The notes: generated by a model not told the origin, from the sequence alone. A stretch of 64,000 nt of DNA from Nitrososphaera sp. (GCF_013388945.1 NZ_JACAEH010000007.1:30187-94186); one strand, 5' to 3'. Shown: positions 33,206 through 42,015, counted from the first letter of the stretch. Program-made: numbers and translations.

Positions 33206-33222
33206 AGCATATTAAAATTACA
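33206..33222. promoter_or_regulatory. Shared bidirectional TATA region
   Basis: CATATTAAAATTAC contains a TATA-like core readable on both strands. Its centre (~33213) is 28-29 nt from the minus-strand ATG at 33184 and from the plus-strand TTG at 33242. The two starts are only 57 nt apart, so one DNA site may serve both genes. Confidence 0.45.
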
Positions 33223-33241
33223 GGGCCGCCGATGAAAGGCA

Positions 33242-33415
33242 TTGCCGGTGGAAAAGCGCTTCTGCGACAGGTGCATGGCCCGCACAGCGCACGACGTGAT
33301 GGAGGAGCCGGACGCGATATACACGTACAAGCGCCGGCGAAAATACAGGTGCCAGGAATGCGGCAAGACCAGCTTCAAGCGGGGCTTGCGCCCAAGCGCG
33401 GAGTCGGTCTACTGA
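33242..33415 (+). CDS. Small zinc-ribbon protein (57 aa)
   Basis: C-x2-C pairs at residues 8-11 (CDRC) and 37-40 (CQEC) with a basic strand between (TYKRRRKYR) form a ribbon like those of small ribosomal or transcription proteins. TTG start 28 nt after a TTAAAA box; GTG 33248 is the alternative. The stop TGA overlaps the ATG of the methyltransferase (TGATG), so both are one operon. Confidence 0.65.
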   Translation: MPVEKRFCDRCMARTAHDVMEEPDAIYTYKRRRKYRCQECGKTSFKRGLRPSAESVY

Positions 33416-34242
33416 TGGACGCAGGCGCCATAGTCAGGCTCAAGGCCGAGTTTGCGAAAAACTACAGGGGCTCTAGCCACATGCACGAGGCTGTCCCGAA
33501 CCAGTCGTCGGCGAGCCTGCCGGTTGAGCCGGGAGGACTTGCCGCCATGCACGCGTTTGCAAAGAACAACCCCATCTACTTTGGCTCAAAGGAGATGGAA
33601 ATTGCAGGCATTCCCTGCACCGTGTATGAGGGCGACATCAACGAGTACTGGCTTTCAAGCATCAAGCACGACTCGGGCTACCAGCCCTTCTACCCGACGT
33701 GGATACTGTCAGCGTACGCGCTTGCAATAGCGTCAAGGGAGATGGGCTTTGAGCAAATAGTCGACATTGGCTCCGGCGACGGCAGGATAGCCTACTGCGC
33801 AAAAGCAGCCGGCCTTGGAGGCCACGGCATAGAGATAGATCCTGACCTTGTGGAACTGCAGAAAAAAATATCGTCTGCAACAGGCGTTGACTTTGACGCC
33901 CGGTGCGCCGACGCCACGCAGTTCGATTATTCTTCATTGGGGCTCACAAGGCCGCTTTTCTACATATCCGGCCTGCCTGAGATGGGCGAGATGCTTGCAA
34001 ACAGCGTGCTTGAAAGGATACTGTCGTCTGGCCTGAAAAGCAAGTCAGGCTTTGTGCTCATGGGAAGCCACGTCCGGCGCAAGTTTGCAAGGGAGCACCT
34101 GCAGTGGGGCTGGGGCGAGGTCATTGCCCGGTTCGGCCTCGAGGTAAAGCAGGTGATAACGCTTCCGACGCACTGGACTGCCGACCAGCCCCTTGACACG
34201 CCCTACATCTTTGCCGTGCCTCAAGCAGGCCGGGTCTTGTAA
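33415..34242 (+). CDS. SAM-dependent methyltransferase-like protein
   Basis: 275 residues with a class I Rossmann fold: VDIGSGDGRIAYCAKAAGLGGHGIEID is motif I/II, and ARCADATQFDY fits motif III. The N-terminal ~130 residues (NPIYFGSKEMEIAGIPCTVYEGDINEYWLSSIKHDSGYQPFYPTW) are an extra, Tyr/Trp-rich domain. The substrate is unknown; RNA or protein are possible because it is coupled to a zinc-ribbon protein. A longer upstream frame exists but ATG 33415 has the coupling. Confidence 0.75.
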   Translation: MDAGAIVRLKAEFAKNYRGSSHMHEAVPNQSSASLPVEPGGLAAMHAFAKNNPIYFGSKEMEIAGIPCTVYEGDINEYWLSSIKHDSGYQPFYPTWILSAYALAIASREMGFEQIVDIGSGDGRIAYCAKAAGLGGHGIEIDPDLVELQKKISSATGVDFDARCADATQFDYSSLGLTRPLFYISGLPEMGEMLANSVLERILSSGLKSKSGFVLMGSHVRRKFAREHLQWGWGEVIARFGLEVKQVITLPTHWTADQPLDTPYIFAVPQAGRVL

Positions 34243-34274
34243 TTTATACCGGTGAGTCCAGTAGAGGTGTGTAA

Positions 34275-35312
34275 TTGGCCGAGAACCTGCTTGCGATGCT
34301 CCTTTGGCTTGGGGAGCTCACCCTTGCAAGCTGGGTGCTCTCGTACGGGGCAGAACACCTGTCCAAGAAGTACGGCGCCAAGTTTGTCGGGCGCACTCTT
34401 CTCAGCGTCGCAACAACATTACCAGAGATAGCAATCGTAGTGTATGCTGCTGCCGCAGGCTCTTACGGTACCGCGATTGGCGCCGGCCTTGGCAGCAACC
34501 TGCTCATGATGACGCTCGGGCTTTCCGTCATGCTGCTTGTCGCCACCACAAAGTTGTCAAAGGCGCCGCTGAAGGGCCTCGACGTGTCGACTTTCAAGCT
34601 GGACAAGATATTTTTGATTGCGACTGCCGGCATCAGCGCGCTCTTGTTCCTCGACGGGTATGACTTTATCGACGGCATAGTGTTCTCGGGGCTTTTTGGC
34701 GCCTACCTTGTCATGGCGCTTGCAGAGATGCGCCAGGAGAAAAAGAAGGAAAAGGTTGCAAACGGCCACACAGTCGACGGCCACAGGCTGGTCGAGGTCG
34801 AAGAGAAGCCCAGCAACAGGCAGATGGTGAAGGCAGGGCTTGCATTTGCGGCAGGCACTGCAGGCATTTTCTTTGGCGCCGGGCCTTTCATAGAGTCGCT
34901 ACAGGGCTTTTCGCTTGAAGTGGGCGTGTCAGTCATCGTGCTTGCGGTGATAATCAGCCCGATAGCAGGCGAGATGCCGGAAAAGATCTCGATGATACTG
35001 CTTGCAAGAAAAGGCGCGGCAGGAGCGTCTATCGCCGTCGCAAACGTGCTGGGGTCGAAGATACTCAACAACACGCTGCTCCTTGCAGTAGCGGTGTTTG
35101 GCGCGATTTACCACGGCGGGTTTGGCGCCATCATTGAACGAACTGATATCTTGGAGTACCAGATAATCCTGGTTACCGCAGTTACGATGGCGGCAGTCGG
35201 AATGATGTTCAAGAAAACAATCGGTCTCAAGATTGGCATCATCTTGGCGGCGATGTATGCCGTCTCATTGGTCATCCAGTTCCTCCTGCCCCAGGACCTG
35301 ACTTTACATTAA
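34275..35312 (+). CDS. CaCA-family sodium/calcium (cation) exchanger
   Basis: A ~10-TM antiporter with the two inverted alpha-repeats: GRTLLSVATTLPEIAIVVYAA with AAGSYGTAIGAGLGSNLL (residues ~38-78), and VIISPIAGEMPEKISMILLA with ASIAVANVLGSKILNNTLL (~230-275). Acidic Glu in LPE and MPE line the ion path. A soluble loop (~155-180) joins the halves. It exports Ca2+ against Na+ or H+. TTG start; GTAATTTATACC box ~30 nt upstream. Confidence 0.9.
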   Translation: MAENLLAMLLWLGELTLASWVLSYGAEHLSKKYGAKFVGRTLLSVATTLPEIAIVVYAAAAGSYGTAIGAGLGSNLLMMTLGLSVMLLVATTKLSKAPLKGLDVSTFKLDKIFLIATAGISALLFLDGYDFIDGIVFSGLFGAYLVMALAEMRQEKKKEKVANGHTVDGHRLVEVEEKPSNRQMVKAGLAFAAGTAGIFFGAGPFIESLQGFSLEVGVSVIVLAVIISPIAGEMPEKISMILLARKGAAGASIAVANVLGSKILNNTLLLAVAVFGAIYHGGFGAIIERTDILEYQIILVTAVTMAAVGMMFKKTIGLKIGIILAAMYAVSLVIQFLLPQDLTLH

Positions 35313-35328
35313 TTAGAGTGCGATAGGT

Positions 35329-35763
35329 ATGACAGGCGTGGCTTCCAAAATCCTCGTGGCAGTCGACGGGTCCGAAAACTCTGTCCGGGCCTTTGAGCGG
35401 GCGCTTTCGCTTGCAAAGGGCACCGGCGCGCAGGTGACAGCCGTCCTTGTCATCGAGACTCCGCCTACCGTGTACGTCGAGTCGCAGAAACTCTTGTACC
35501 AGCTCTTGCAGAACTTTCGAAAAGAGTCTGCCAAGGTGCTTGACAGGTACGAAGAGATTGCAGAAAAGCAGGGGATGAAAGTCGAGTCTGCAGTCATGGA
35601 AGGCGACCCCGCGTCGCACATAATAGCCTATGCAGAAAAGGGCGGCTTTGACATGATTGTCATGGGGAGCAGGGGGCTTGGCAAGTTCAAGGGGATAGTG
35701 CTTGGAAGCACGTCAAGGAAGGTCCTACAAAACGCCAAGTGCCCTGTCCTGATAGTGAAGTAA
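35329..35763 (+). CDS. Universal stress protein (UspA family)
   Basis: A 144-residue Usp fold. KILVAVDGSENSVRAFERALSLA begins the domain, and MVMGSRGLGKFKGIVLGSTSRKVLQNAKCPVLIVK has the G-x2-G-x9-G-S/T nucleotide motif typical of ATP-binding Usp. Involved in stress survival. It lies just downstream of the exchanger, but its own TATTAATTA box ahead allows independent expression; a GTG at 35338 is an alternative start. Confidence 0.92.
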   Translation: MTGVASKILVAVDGSENSVRAFERALSLAKGTGAQVTAVLVIETPPTVYVESQKLLYQLLQNFRKESAKVLDRYEEIAEKQGMKVESAVMEGDPASHIIAYAEKGGFDMIVMGSRGLGKFKGIVLGSTSRKVLQNAKCPVLIVK

Positions 35764-35764
35764 T

Positions 35765-35854
35765 CTACAACGGAAGCATGCCAAACAGCACGAATATGAC
35801 AATGACTGCAAACGCTATAGCTATCAGTCCCTTTGCCGTCAGGCTCAGATACAC
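35765..35854 (-). CDS. Single-TM microprotein (29 aa)
   Basis: Twenty-nine residues, GTG start ~27 nt after a CTAATTAG box: YLSLTAKG then a hydrophobic helix LIAIAFAVIVIFVLFGMLPL. The hydrophobic composition plus promoter spacing make a real membrane microprotein plausible, though it is very short and lies convergent to the Usp gene. Confidence 0.4.
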   Translation of the reverse strand: MYLSLTAKGLIAIAFAVIVIFVLFGMLPL

Positions 35855-35946
35855 GCATTGTATCTACCAAAATGACTAATTAGCCTGATCGGAATCTGCC
35901 TGCATAAAGAATTGCCACAAATGGCTTTCCATTAAAAACGTGCATG

Positions 35947-36135
35947 TTACTCGGCAGATTTTGACCACTGCAGGACTACCGAGGTGTCCTGTGCGTACTC
36001 CTTCTGCCTCGTCGCGCCCAGGTCGTGCTCAAGTTTGGACTTGAGCGTCGCATGCTGCTTTGTGGCCGCGTGGTCTTTTGCCTCAGACATTTCGACTTTG
36101 CGGTTGCAGATGTTGCAGCGCAGCTTTTCCGTCAC
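35947..36135 (-). CDS. C2H2-like zinc-finger protein (62 aa)
   Basis: CNIC at residues 7-10 followed by DHAATKQH (His22 and His28) gives C-x2-C-x11-H-x5-H, the U1-type/matrin spacing found in small archaeal finger proteins. The rest is charged and helical (LKSKLEHDLGATRQKEYAQ). A similar layout is seen in the proteins at 36880-37020 and 53570-53701. Confidence 0.7.
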   Translation of the reverse strand: MTEKLRCNICNRKVEMSEAKDHAATKQHATLKSKLEHDLGATRQKEYAQDTSVVLQWSKSAE

Positions 36136-36208
36136 GCCTGAAGATCAGGAATCGCGCTATAAAACCTGTGCAGCAAGCCATTTATTGGATGCGCATGATA
36201 TTGCGGCC

Positions 36209-36526
36209 ATGGATGCAAGCCCTGCAGCCAGGATAATCCTTGGCAACCTGATGCACGTGACAGGCGCAGAAGGCGCCAGCCTGGGGCAGATAAAGATGTG
36301 GCTTGTACCGCAAAAGGCGGAAAACGAGTACGACTACAACATCAACAAGGGCTACTTTGAATTGTTAGTATCGCAGGCCCTCCGGGAGCTTGTTGCAGGC
36401 GGCTACGTCTCCTCGTCGCTTCCAGACGGCGTGGACGACGGCGACGTCAGGCATTTCTTCCTGACCGAAAAGGGCGCGAAATACGTGCGGGAACTTGCAG
36501 CAAGTGAAATAGAGCAAAGCTACTAG
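36209..36526 (+). CDS. Winged-helix-type hypothetical protein (105 aa)
   Basis: MDASPAARIILGNLMHVTGAEGASLGQIKMWLVPQ begins with two helices; a later LVSQALRELVAGGYVSSSLPDG and FLTEKGAKYVRELAASE read as recognition helix and wing. It resembles the wHTH protein at 14067-14399. The ATG at 36209 lies 27 nt after CCATTTATTGG, so the longer frame from 35984 is discarded. Confidence 0.62.
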   Translation: MDASPAARIILGNLMHVTGAEGASLGQIKMWLVPQKAENEYDYNINKGYFELLVSQALRELVAGGYVSSSLPDGVDDGDVRHFFLTEKGAKYVRELAASEIEQSY

Positions 36527-36558
36527 GACAAAAACATTCAAAAGCAAGCCCGCGTCTT

Positions 36559-36879
36559 ATGAACGCTCGACGACTGGGGAGATCGGATTTGACATCAGCC
36601 AAGAAGGAACAGAAAGAGCGCGAGAACAGCGAGCGCCTTGCACGCGCAATTGAAACTCTCGACGCAATCACCAAGAACAACGACGTGCAGAAAAGTGTCA
36701 GGAACATGATAAAGGAAGTATTGATGGCGCTTAAAGACGACAAGTCCGGAAGCCCGTCGGTCAGGGCTGCAAACGCAATCAGCCTTTTGGACAGCGCGAC
36801 CCAGAGTCCCCAGATGCAGTCGCACATCCGGACTATGCTCTGGCAGGTCGTGTCGACGTTAGAAAGCATCAGGGAATAA
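36559..36879 (+). CDS. UPF0147 family protein
   Basis: A small all-helical archaeal protein of unknown function. It matches the UPF0147 layout: IETLDAITKNNDVQKSVRNMIKEVLMALKDD, then VRAANAISLLDSATQSPQMQSHIRTMLWQVVSTLESIR. 106 residues from the ATG; a TTG at 36589 would give the more usual ~95. It follows the wHTH gene by 30 nt. Confidence 0.82.
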   Translation: MNARRLGRSDLTSAKKEQKERENSERLARAIETLDAITKNNDVQKSVRNMIKEVLMALKDDKSGSPSVRAANAISLLDSATQSPQMQSHIRTMLWQVVSTLESIRE

Positions 36880-37020
36880 TTACCGCGTCGGGTTTTTCAC
36901 AGGCTTTGGCGGAGGCGGGAGCTTCTCAAGCTTGTGGGTCGGGTTTGCAAGGTAGTGGCGCGACGCGCCCTCTCCTGAAAGCACAATGTTGCAGTGGACA
37001 CACCTGTACCTTATCGCCAT
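36880..37020 (-). CDS. C2H2-type zinc-finger microprotein (46 aa)
   Basis: Cys7 and Cys10 with His22 and His29 (YRCVHCNIVLSGEGASRHYL...THK) give a C-x2-C-x11-H-x6-H finger. A Pro/Lys-rich tail (KLPPPPKPVKNPTR) follows. ATG start, a weak AATACAAAG box ~22 nt upstream. Its stop abuts the stop of the convergent UPF0147 gene. Confidence 0.6.
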   Translation of the reverse strand: MAIRYRCVHCNIVLSGEGASRHYLANPTHKLEKLPPPPKPVKNPTR

Positions 37021-37067
37021 AAAGCCTTGCACCTTTGTATTGGATGGACGGGGTAAAAAACTCTGCC

Positions 37068-37496
37068 CTATCTTAGGCGCAGAATTTCGCGGTTGTCAGG
37101 CACGCTTGAGCGGATCTTGAGCCTCGAGTAGACAGAGCTTGCGACGTTCTCTGACTTGGAGCGCTCTCCGTGGTTCACAAGCACACGCTTTGGTTTGACC
37201 TTTGCGACAAAGTTCATTATCTGGTTAAAGTCGCTGTGGCCCGAAAAGCCGTCTATCTTTTGCGTCTGGCACCTGACGGGAACGACCTTTACCTTGCCGG
37301 ACTTGTCCATCATGGTGACGTCAGACACGTTGCCGTCAAGCACGCGCCTTCCAAGGGTGCCGTTTATCTGGTAAGAGACAAAGATTATCTTGTTCTTGGG
37401 GTTTGGCGCAAGTTCTTTGAAGTATTCCACAGACGGCCCGCCTTCGAGCATGCCGGAAGTCGCCATGACTATGCACGGGTTCTCGTCGTTGAGCAC
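37068..37496 (-). pseudogene. C-terminal part of aCPSF1 after an in-frame UAG
   Basis: This frame continues the upstream aCPSF1 without a gap: the last upstream codon is TAG (37499-37497) and the next codon here is GTG (37496). It carries PCIVMATSGMLEGGPS, IDGFSGHSD and VLVNHGE, the histidine-bearing beta-CASP motifs needed for nuclease activity. Either the UAG is read through, or this piece is made by re-initiation at the GTG, or the UAG is a sequence error. The family has no other known way to work without this segment. Confidence 0.75.
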
Positions 37497-39134
37497 CTAG
37501 TCGCGCTTGCCGTAGCCGGAAATGACTGTAAAGTATTCGGAAAGGAACGGGTTTATGCCCTGCGATACAGAGCGCCTCACGTCGGCGCCGAGGTAGTGCG
37601 CGTAACTCATGTGGATGGCGCTTGCCTCAGATATCATGCCCTCTATGTATATGGGCGACTCGACGAGCCTGCCCTCGCTCATCTCCTTTGCCATGACAAG
37701 CATTATCTCCTGGGCCCTGCCGACTGCCGGCACGGGTATCAGCACCTTGCCCCCTTCCATCAGCACCTTGTTGATGGACTCTGCAAAAGTCCTGTAGACA
37801 AACTGCTGGTCGGGCATGACGTCAGTCGAGTTGCCGTAGGTGCTTTCAGTTATCAAAGTCTCCACACGCGGGTACGTGGAAACGGCGCTGTCGAGCAGCT
37901 GCGTGCGGGCGTACTTGTAGTCGCCTGTGTAAAGTATGTTGTGCGCGCCAGAGATGTTCAGATGCACCGTCGCGCTTCCCATTATGTGGCCTGCGTTGTT
38001 CAGCGTGACTGTGATGTCGGGTGAAATGTCAGTCGGCTTGCCGTACGGAAGCGTTATGGTCCTCTTTATCACCTCGTGCACGTCGCGTGCTTCATAGGGA
38101 AGATAGGTGCCGTTTGCGTTTGCAATCTTGACCGAGTCCATCTGCAATAGAGTCATCAGAGGCAGCGTGGGCTCGGTGCAGTACACCGGCCCGCGGTAGC
38201 CGTACTTGAAAAGCGTCGGCAAGAACCCCTGGTGGTCGATGTGCGCGTGGCTGATGACGACAGCGTCGAGCTCGTCAAGGTCAAAGTTGAGCCAGTCAAG
38301 GCGCGGGTACGCGTCAAGCCCGGACATCTCGCCCGGGTTTATGCCACAGTCAAGCATGACCTTGCTCTCCGGCGTTACTACGATAAAGCACGACCTGCCA
38401 ACCTGCTTTACGCCGCCAAGGCAGAACAGCATCACTTCCTCCTTGCTGGTGGACCACCCTTGAGGCTTTGGCTGGGATTCTGGCTCCTGCTTGCCGTTGC
38501 CGTTCTCAAAGCCTCCGACGACCAGCGGCCCGCGGAAAAGCCTCCTGCCAAGTTTCTGCAAAAAGTCGCTTCTTTCCCTCGCAGAGCCCTTCAGCGTGGA
38601 GTGAATCGTGTTTATGCTGGTCGACGGTATGTGCGGCGAGCGCCTGGTGTGCGCTATCCAGCCGGTGGACTGGGCTATCTCTACTATCATGGCAGGGTCT
38701 ATTGATTCCGGCCTGCTGACTTCAAGCACGACCTCGCCGGTCGCGTCGTCGCAAAACACTGCGGAAACAGAAACGTCCTTTGGCAGGAGCTTTGCGACTG
38801 CCTGCCTAGTCGCGTCCTCTTCCAGGCGCACGGATGGGTCGGTCCTTATGATAAATCGCTTTTTCAGGGTCTTTGAAAGCGACGACAGGTAATACGTAAG
38901 TTCAGTGAGCGCAAAGCGCGGGTTTTTGGTATAGAGCGCGATGTTGGGGCCTTCGAACCTGACGGTGGTTATCTGCGAGTCTGCAGGGATTGACTGCAAA
39001 ATAGTCTTGGCTACCTCTTCCTCGCTTTCCGTTGTTACCTTGGCTACCGGGCTTTCCGCCGGAGGTCTCCTCTCTCTGAAATCAGGGGCCCTCCTGTACT
39101 GCCCGCGCCTCTCAAATTCCTCGCGCTTTTCCAA
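37497..39134 (-). CDS. aCPSF1 (KH / metallo-beta-lactamase / beta-CASP ribonuclease), N-terminal 545 residues, ends at in-frame UAG
   Basis: Archaeal CPSF73 homologue, the general 3'-end transcription termination RNase, generally reported as essential. N-terminal ~200 residues hold the KH domains (IRTDPSVRLEEDATRQAVAKLLP, then IAQSTGWIAHTRRSP). The metallo-beta-lactamase motif SHAHIDHQG and GDYKYARTQLL follow, then ESTYGN and PVPAVGRAQEIML. The frame stops at UAG just after YGKRD; the remainder is in the same frame (37068-37496). Together they span 688 codons with the UAG, consistent with family length plus an N-terminal extension. TTG start ~27 nt after an ACAATACAAG box. Confidence 0.88.
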   Translation of the reverse strand: MEKREEFERRGQYRRAPDFRERRPPAESPVAKVTTESEEEVAKTILQSIPADSQITTVRFEGPNIALYTKNPRFALTELTYYLSSLSKTLKKRFIIRTDPSVRLEEDATRQAVAKLLPKDVSVSAVFCDDATGEVVLEVSRPESIDPAMIVEIAQSTGWIAHTRRSPHIPSTSINTIHSTLKGSARERSDFLQKLGRRLFRGPLVVGGFENGNGKQEPESQPKPQGWSTSKEEVMLFCLGGVKQVGRSCFIVVTPESKVMLDCGINPGEMSGLDAYPRLDWLNFDLDELDAVVISHAHIDHQGFLPTLFKYGYRGPVYCTEPTLPLMTLLQMDSVKIANANGTYLPYEARDVHEVIKRTITLPYGKPTDISPDITVTLNNAGHIMGSATVHLNISGAHNILYTGDYKYARTQLLDSAVSTYPRVETLITESTYGNSTDVMPDQQFVYRTFAESINKVLMEGGKVLIPVPAVGRAQEIMLVMAKEMSEGRLVESPIYIEGMISEASAIHMSYAHYLGADVRRSVSQGINPFLSEYFTVISGYGKRD

Positions 39135-39261
39135 CTCTTTTTTCGTTCCTTGTATTGTCGTATGCTACGTGGTCAAGGCCGATAAAATGCCACGACACAA
39201 CCCGGCAATAAGCAGTTGTACATGACTTTTTCTGCTATAAAAGCCTAGTGCCGGGAAGGCT

Positions 39262-40494
39262 CTACAGTCTGTTCAGCACGTACGGCAACAGTATGGCTGC
39301 AGCAACCACCGCGACCATCACGGCGGTGAGGAGGTTTGTGGCGTTTTTCGCAAGCGCGGCCGACTTGATCTTCTTTTCTATTATCGAGCCGTACATCTGG
39401 CCTCCGTCGAGCGGTCCTATCGGCAGCGCGTTGAATATGCCGACGTTAAAGTTGACAAACCATAGCCAGAACAGCATGTTGGCCGCCGGAACCCACACGG
39501 GTCCAAGCGTGGACTCGTACCTTGACTGCATGAGGTCAGAATATGGCACCGCGCCCTGCTGCATCGTGGGCGGCAAAAGCAGGGCTATTGGGTTTGAGCC
39601 AAACGCTCCCTTGTAGCGCTCAAGCACCGCTCCAGAGTCAGGCAAAAGCGGTGTCACCTGGATGCCAAGGATTCCTCTGCCCGGTTCTACTGCTTCTGGT
39701 AGCGTGGCCTGCTCTGTCACAAGCTGGTTGTCGCTGTCAAACCAGGTGATCTCTACCGTCCTGCCGAGGTTTGCGCGCAGTATCTCACCTAGGTCGTTTA
39801 TCTCCCTTATCTCCTGGCCGTCGACTGTCTGTATAACCGACCCTTGCGTCATTCCTATCGACTCGGCAAGCGAGCCGGGGTTGACGCTTACTACAGCAAT
39901 GCCGAACTGGGGCGAGTTGGGGTCTGGCGGGACGGGTGTTAGAGTGGTTATTATGAAATAAAGCGCCGCAAGCGACACGCCTGCTAGTATCATGTTGTTA
40001 AGCGGCCCTGCGGTGAGTATGGAGCTCTTTTTCTTTAGGTTGACCTTGTTCAGCTCTTCTCTTTCAATGTTGACAAAGGCTCCTATGGGAAGCCCGAGGA
40101 GTAGAACGATGCCGGTCGAGTCGACCCGTACGTTGTAGATTCTGGCAATGATTCCATGCCCTGCTTCGTGTATGACTATTGTCACGATGAGCGCGATCCA
40201 GCCGTACGTTATGGGCAGGTAAGGATTGAGGCCGGGGATGAGCAGGTTTGCAGTAGGCTCCAGTGCGCCGACGTTCTGGCGGGCTTCTGCGTTTGCAATG
40301 AGGATCGCAAGCGAGCCTACGATGAGAAATATCGCAAGCGCCGTGATGATGGGCATGAGGTATGCGTTTATTTCGGCCCATGCCTTTGCGCCGGGCCATT
40401 TTGCCACCCTGTCAAAGAAGTCCAGACCAAACGGGGTGTGGATGAGAATGAGGGGGAGCTTTACCTCGGCGCGGACCTTCCTCTGCTGTTCCAA
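39262..40494 (-). CDS. Site-2-type intramembrane metalloprotease (M50) with PDZ
   Basis: A 410-residue membrane protease cleaving TM anchors of regulators. The zinc motif HEAGH is at residues 109-113 in a TM helix, and the second motif FNALPIGPLDGGQ near residue 365 supplies the Asp. Between them is a PDZ domain (NPGSLAESIGMTQGSVIQTVDGQEIREINDLGEIL, ~210-245). About 6-7 TM segments. Upstream TM segment at ~44-68. Substrate unknown; may act in membrane-stress signalling. Confidence 0.9.
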   Translation of the reverse strand: MEQQRKVRAEVKLPLILIHTPFGLDFFDRVAKWPGAKAWAEINAYLMPIITALAIFLIVGSLAILIANAEARQNVGALEPTANLLIPGLNPYLPITYGWIALIVTIVIHEAGHGIIARIYNVRVDSTGIVLLLGLPIGAFVNIEREELNKVNLKKKSSILTAGPLNNMILAGVSLAALYFIITTLTPVPPDPNSPQFGIAVVSVNPGSLAESIGMTQGSVIQTVDGQEIREINDLGEILRANLGRTVEITWFDSDNQLVTEQATLPEAVEPGRGILGIQVTPLLPDSGAVLERYKGAFGSNPIALLLPPTMQQGAVPYSDLMQSRYESTLGPVWVPAANMLFWLWFVNFNVGIFNALPIGPLDGGQMYGSIIEKKIKSAALAKNATNLLTAVMVAVVAAAILLPYVLNRL

Positions 40495-40540
40495 ACAGGG
40501 GTTCTACGCCGTTTGATTATTTAATGCTTGTTTAAGGAGG

Positions 40541-40867
40541 CTAGACTCCAGACGCTTCAGACTTTTGGATCTCGATAGAGACCTTGTCGCCAACCTTTAT
40601 GCCGAGGTCCTGGTACTCCCTCATGCTCAGCTTCATGGTCGGGGTCTCTGTCATGCCGCCGAACATGCCGGGTATTCCTGCCATCACCTTTGGCATGTTC
40701 TTCATCATGTCCTCGATGGACGAAAAAGCCATGGTGTTTGGTCCAAAGGGGCTCATTGGCTTGCTTTCTGGCTTGTACTCCTTTGGGTCGTTGAATGTGA
40801 CGTAGACGTAAGGGCTGCCGTCCTGAGAAGCTTCAATGCGGGCCACTATGAACTCTCGCTTCATCAA
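40541..40867 (-). CDS. Hypothetical protein (108 aa)
   Basis: Soluble, with IVARIEASQDGSPYVYVTFNDPKEY at the front (strand-turn-strand), a Met/Gly/Pro-rich middle (MMKNMPKVMAGIPGMFGGMTE) and a KVGDKVSIEIQKSE strand end. The fold looks like a small barrel. No family is recognised. TTATTTGC-like box upstream. Confidence 0.65.
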   Translation of the reverse strand: MMKREFIVARIEASQDGSPYVYVTFNDPKEYKPESKPMSPFGPNTMAFSSIEDMMKNMPKVMAGIPGMFGGMTETPTMKLSMREYQDLGIKVGDKVSIEIQKSEASGV

Positions 40868-41097
40868 AAAGCTCTTCTCAGCCGGGCCTTATTTGCATAT
40901 CGAAGCCGGAACGACCCTGCACGCAACGGCAGGGCCTTCCCGGGGGATACGATCTGGCTATTTCGGAAGGGCAGATGCTTTTGTCAGCGGTGCTGACACC
41001 GTATTTTCAAGGCCGGCGGATAAAAGACTCGTCGATAATTCGTCTACCTTCAGCCTCTATTTCAAAAACTCTAATTTGGGCTTGCCGTAGCACCTGC

Positions 41098-42015
41098 GTG
41101 CTTGCCATACAGGCCGGCCACGTGAGCAAGGTGTACAAGGGCTCCCCTTACCCTGCGCTGTCAGACGTCTCGCTTGAGGCCGAGTCGGGCCAGGTCTTTA
41201 CATTGCTTGGAAGAAACGGGGCGGGCAAGACCACCTTTGTGCGCATTTGCGCGACGCAGCTGATGCCGACTTCAGGCACGATAAGAGTGCTCGGGCTTGA
41301 CGCCGTGAAGCAGGCAAGGCAGGTGCGAGACCTTATCTCGGTGGTGCCGCAGGAAGGAAGGCCGCTTCGGGCGCTCACGCCGTGGGACCACGTCTACAAC
41401 TGGCTCAGGATTAGGGGCGAGGGAAAGGAGAGGGCGAAGGAAAAGACAGAAACAATGCTCAGGAGGCTGGAGCTGTGGGACGCCAGAACCCGGCCGGCCA
41501 TGAACCTGTCAGGCGGCATGAAGCAGAAGGTGCTGGTTGCCATGGCAATGGCAGTCGACGCGCAACTGCTGTTTTTAGACGAGCCCACGATAGGGCTCGA
41601 CCCGGTGTCAAGGAGGCAGGTCTGGTCTGCTATAAAGGACTGGAAGGCGCAGGGGCGCTCGATACTGCTAACTACTCACTACATGGACGAGGCAGAGGTG
41701 CTCTCGGACCATCTTGTCATAATCGACAGGGGCAAGGTCGTGGCGCAGGGCACGGTTTCGGATCTTCGCAAGGTGATACCGCACAACACCCGGGTCGACA
41801 TCGCAAAGGATGGGCTTGACGCAGACGCGCTCAGTGCTTATGGCTCAGTCACAGACACGGGCGCAGGGATGCTCAGGGTGTTTGCCTTCGAGTCTGCAGT
41901 GCGGGAGCTCTCAGAGCTGGCGATACGGCGCAACCTGTCTTTCACGGTCTCCCCTGTGACCCTTGACGACGTGTTTGTGTATCTCGTGGGCAAGATGGAG
42001 GTAAATGAAAGTTGA
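41098..42015 (+). CDS. ABC transporter ATP-binding protein (drug/export type)
   Basis: A ~305-residue ATPase with Walker A GRNGAGKTT, Q-loop VVPQEGRP, ABC signature NLSGGMKQK, Walker B LLFLDEPT and H-loop TTHYMDEAE. A C-terminal regulatory tail follows (~220-300). It energises the ABC-2 permease downstream (start overlaps by 4 nt). The GTG at 41098 (LAIQAGHVSKVYKG) fits a CTAATTTGG box ~25 nt upstream. The region 40868-41097 holds no gene I can support. Confidence 0.93.
   Translation: MLAIQAGHVSKVYKGSPYPALSDVSLEAESGQVFTLLGRNGAGKTTFVRICATQLMPTSGTIRVLGLDAVKQARQVRDLISVVPQEGRPLRALTPWDHVYNWLRIRGEGKERAKEKTETMLRRLELWDARTRPAMNLSGGMKQKVLVAMAMAVDAQLLFLDEPTIGLDPVSRRQVWSAIKDWKAQGRSILLTTHYMDEAEVLSDHLVIIDRGKVVAQGTVSDLRKVIPHNTRVDIAKDGLDADALSAYGSVTDTGAGMLRVFAFESAVRELSELAIRRNLSFTVSPVTLDDVFVYLVGKMEVNES

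Noticed and set aside
40868..41097. Possible gene in the gap before the ABC transporter
   Set aside because: The plus frame there is antisense to the start of the upstream gene and has no motif or promoter; I see nothing convincing.
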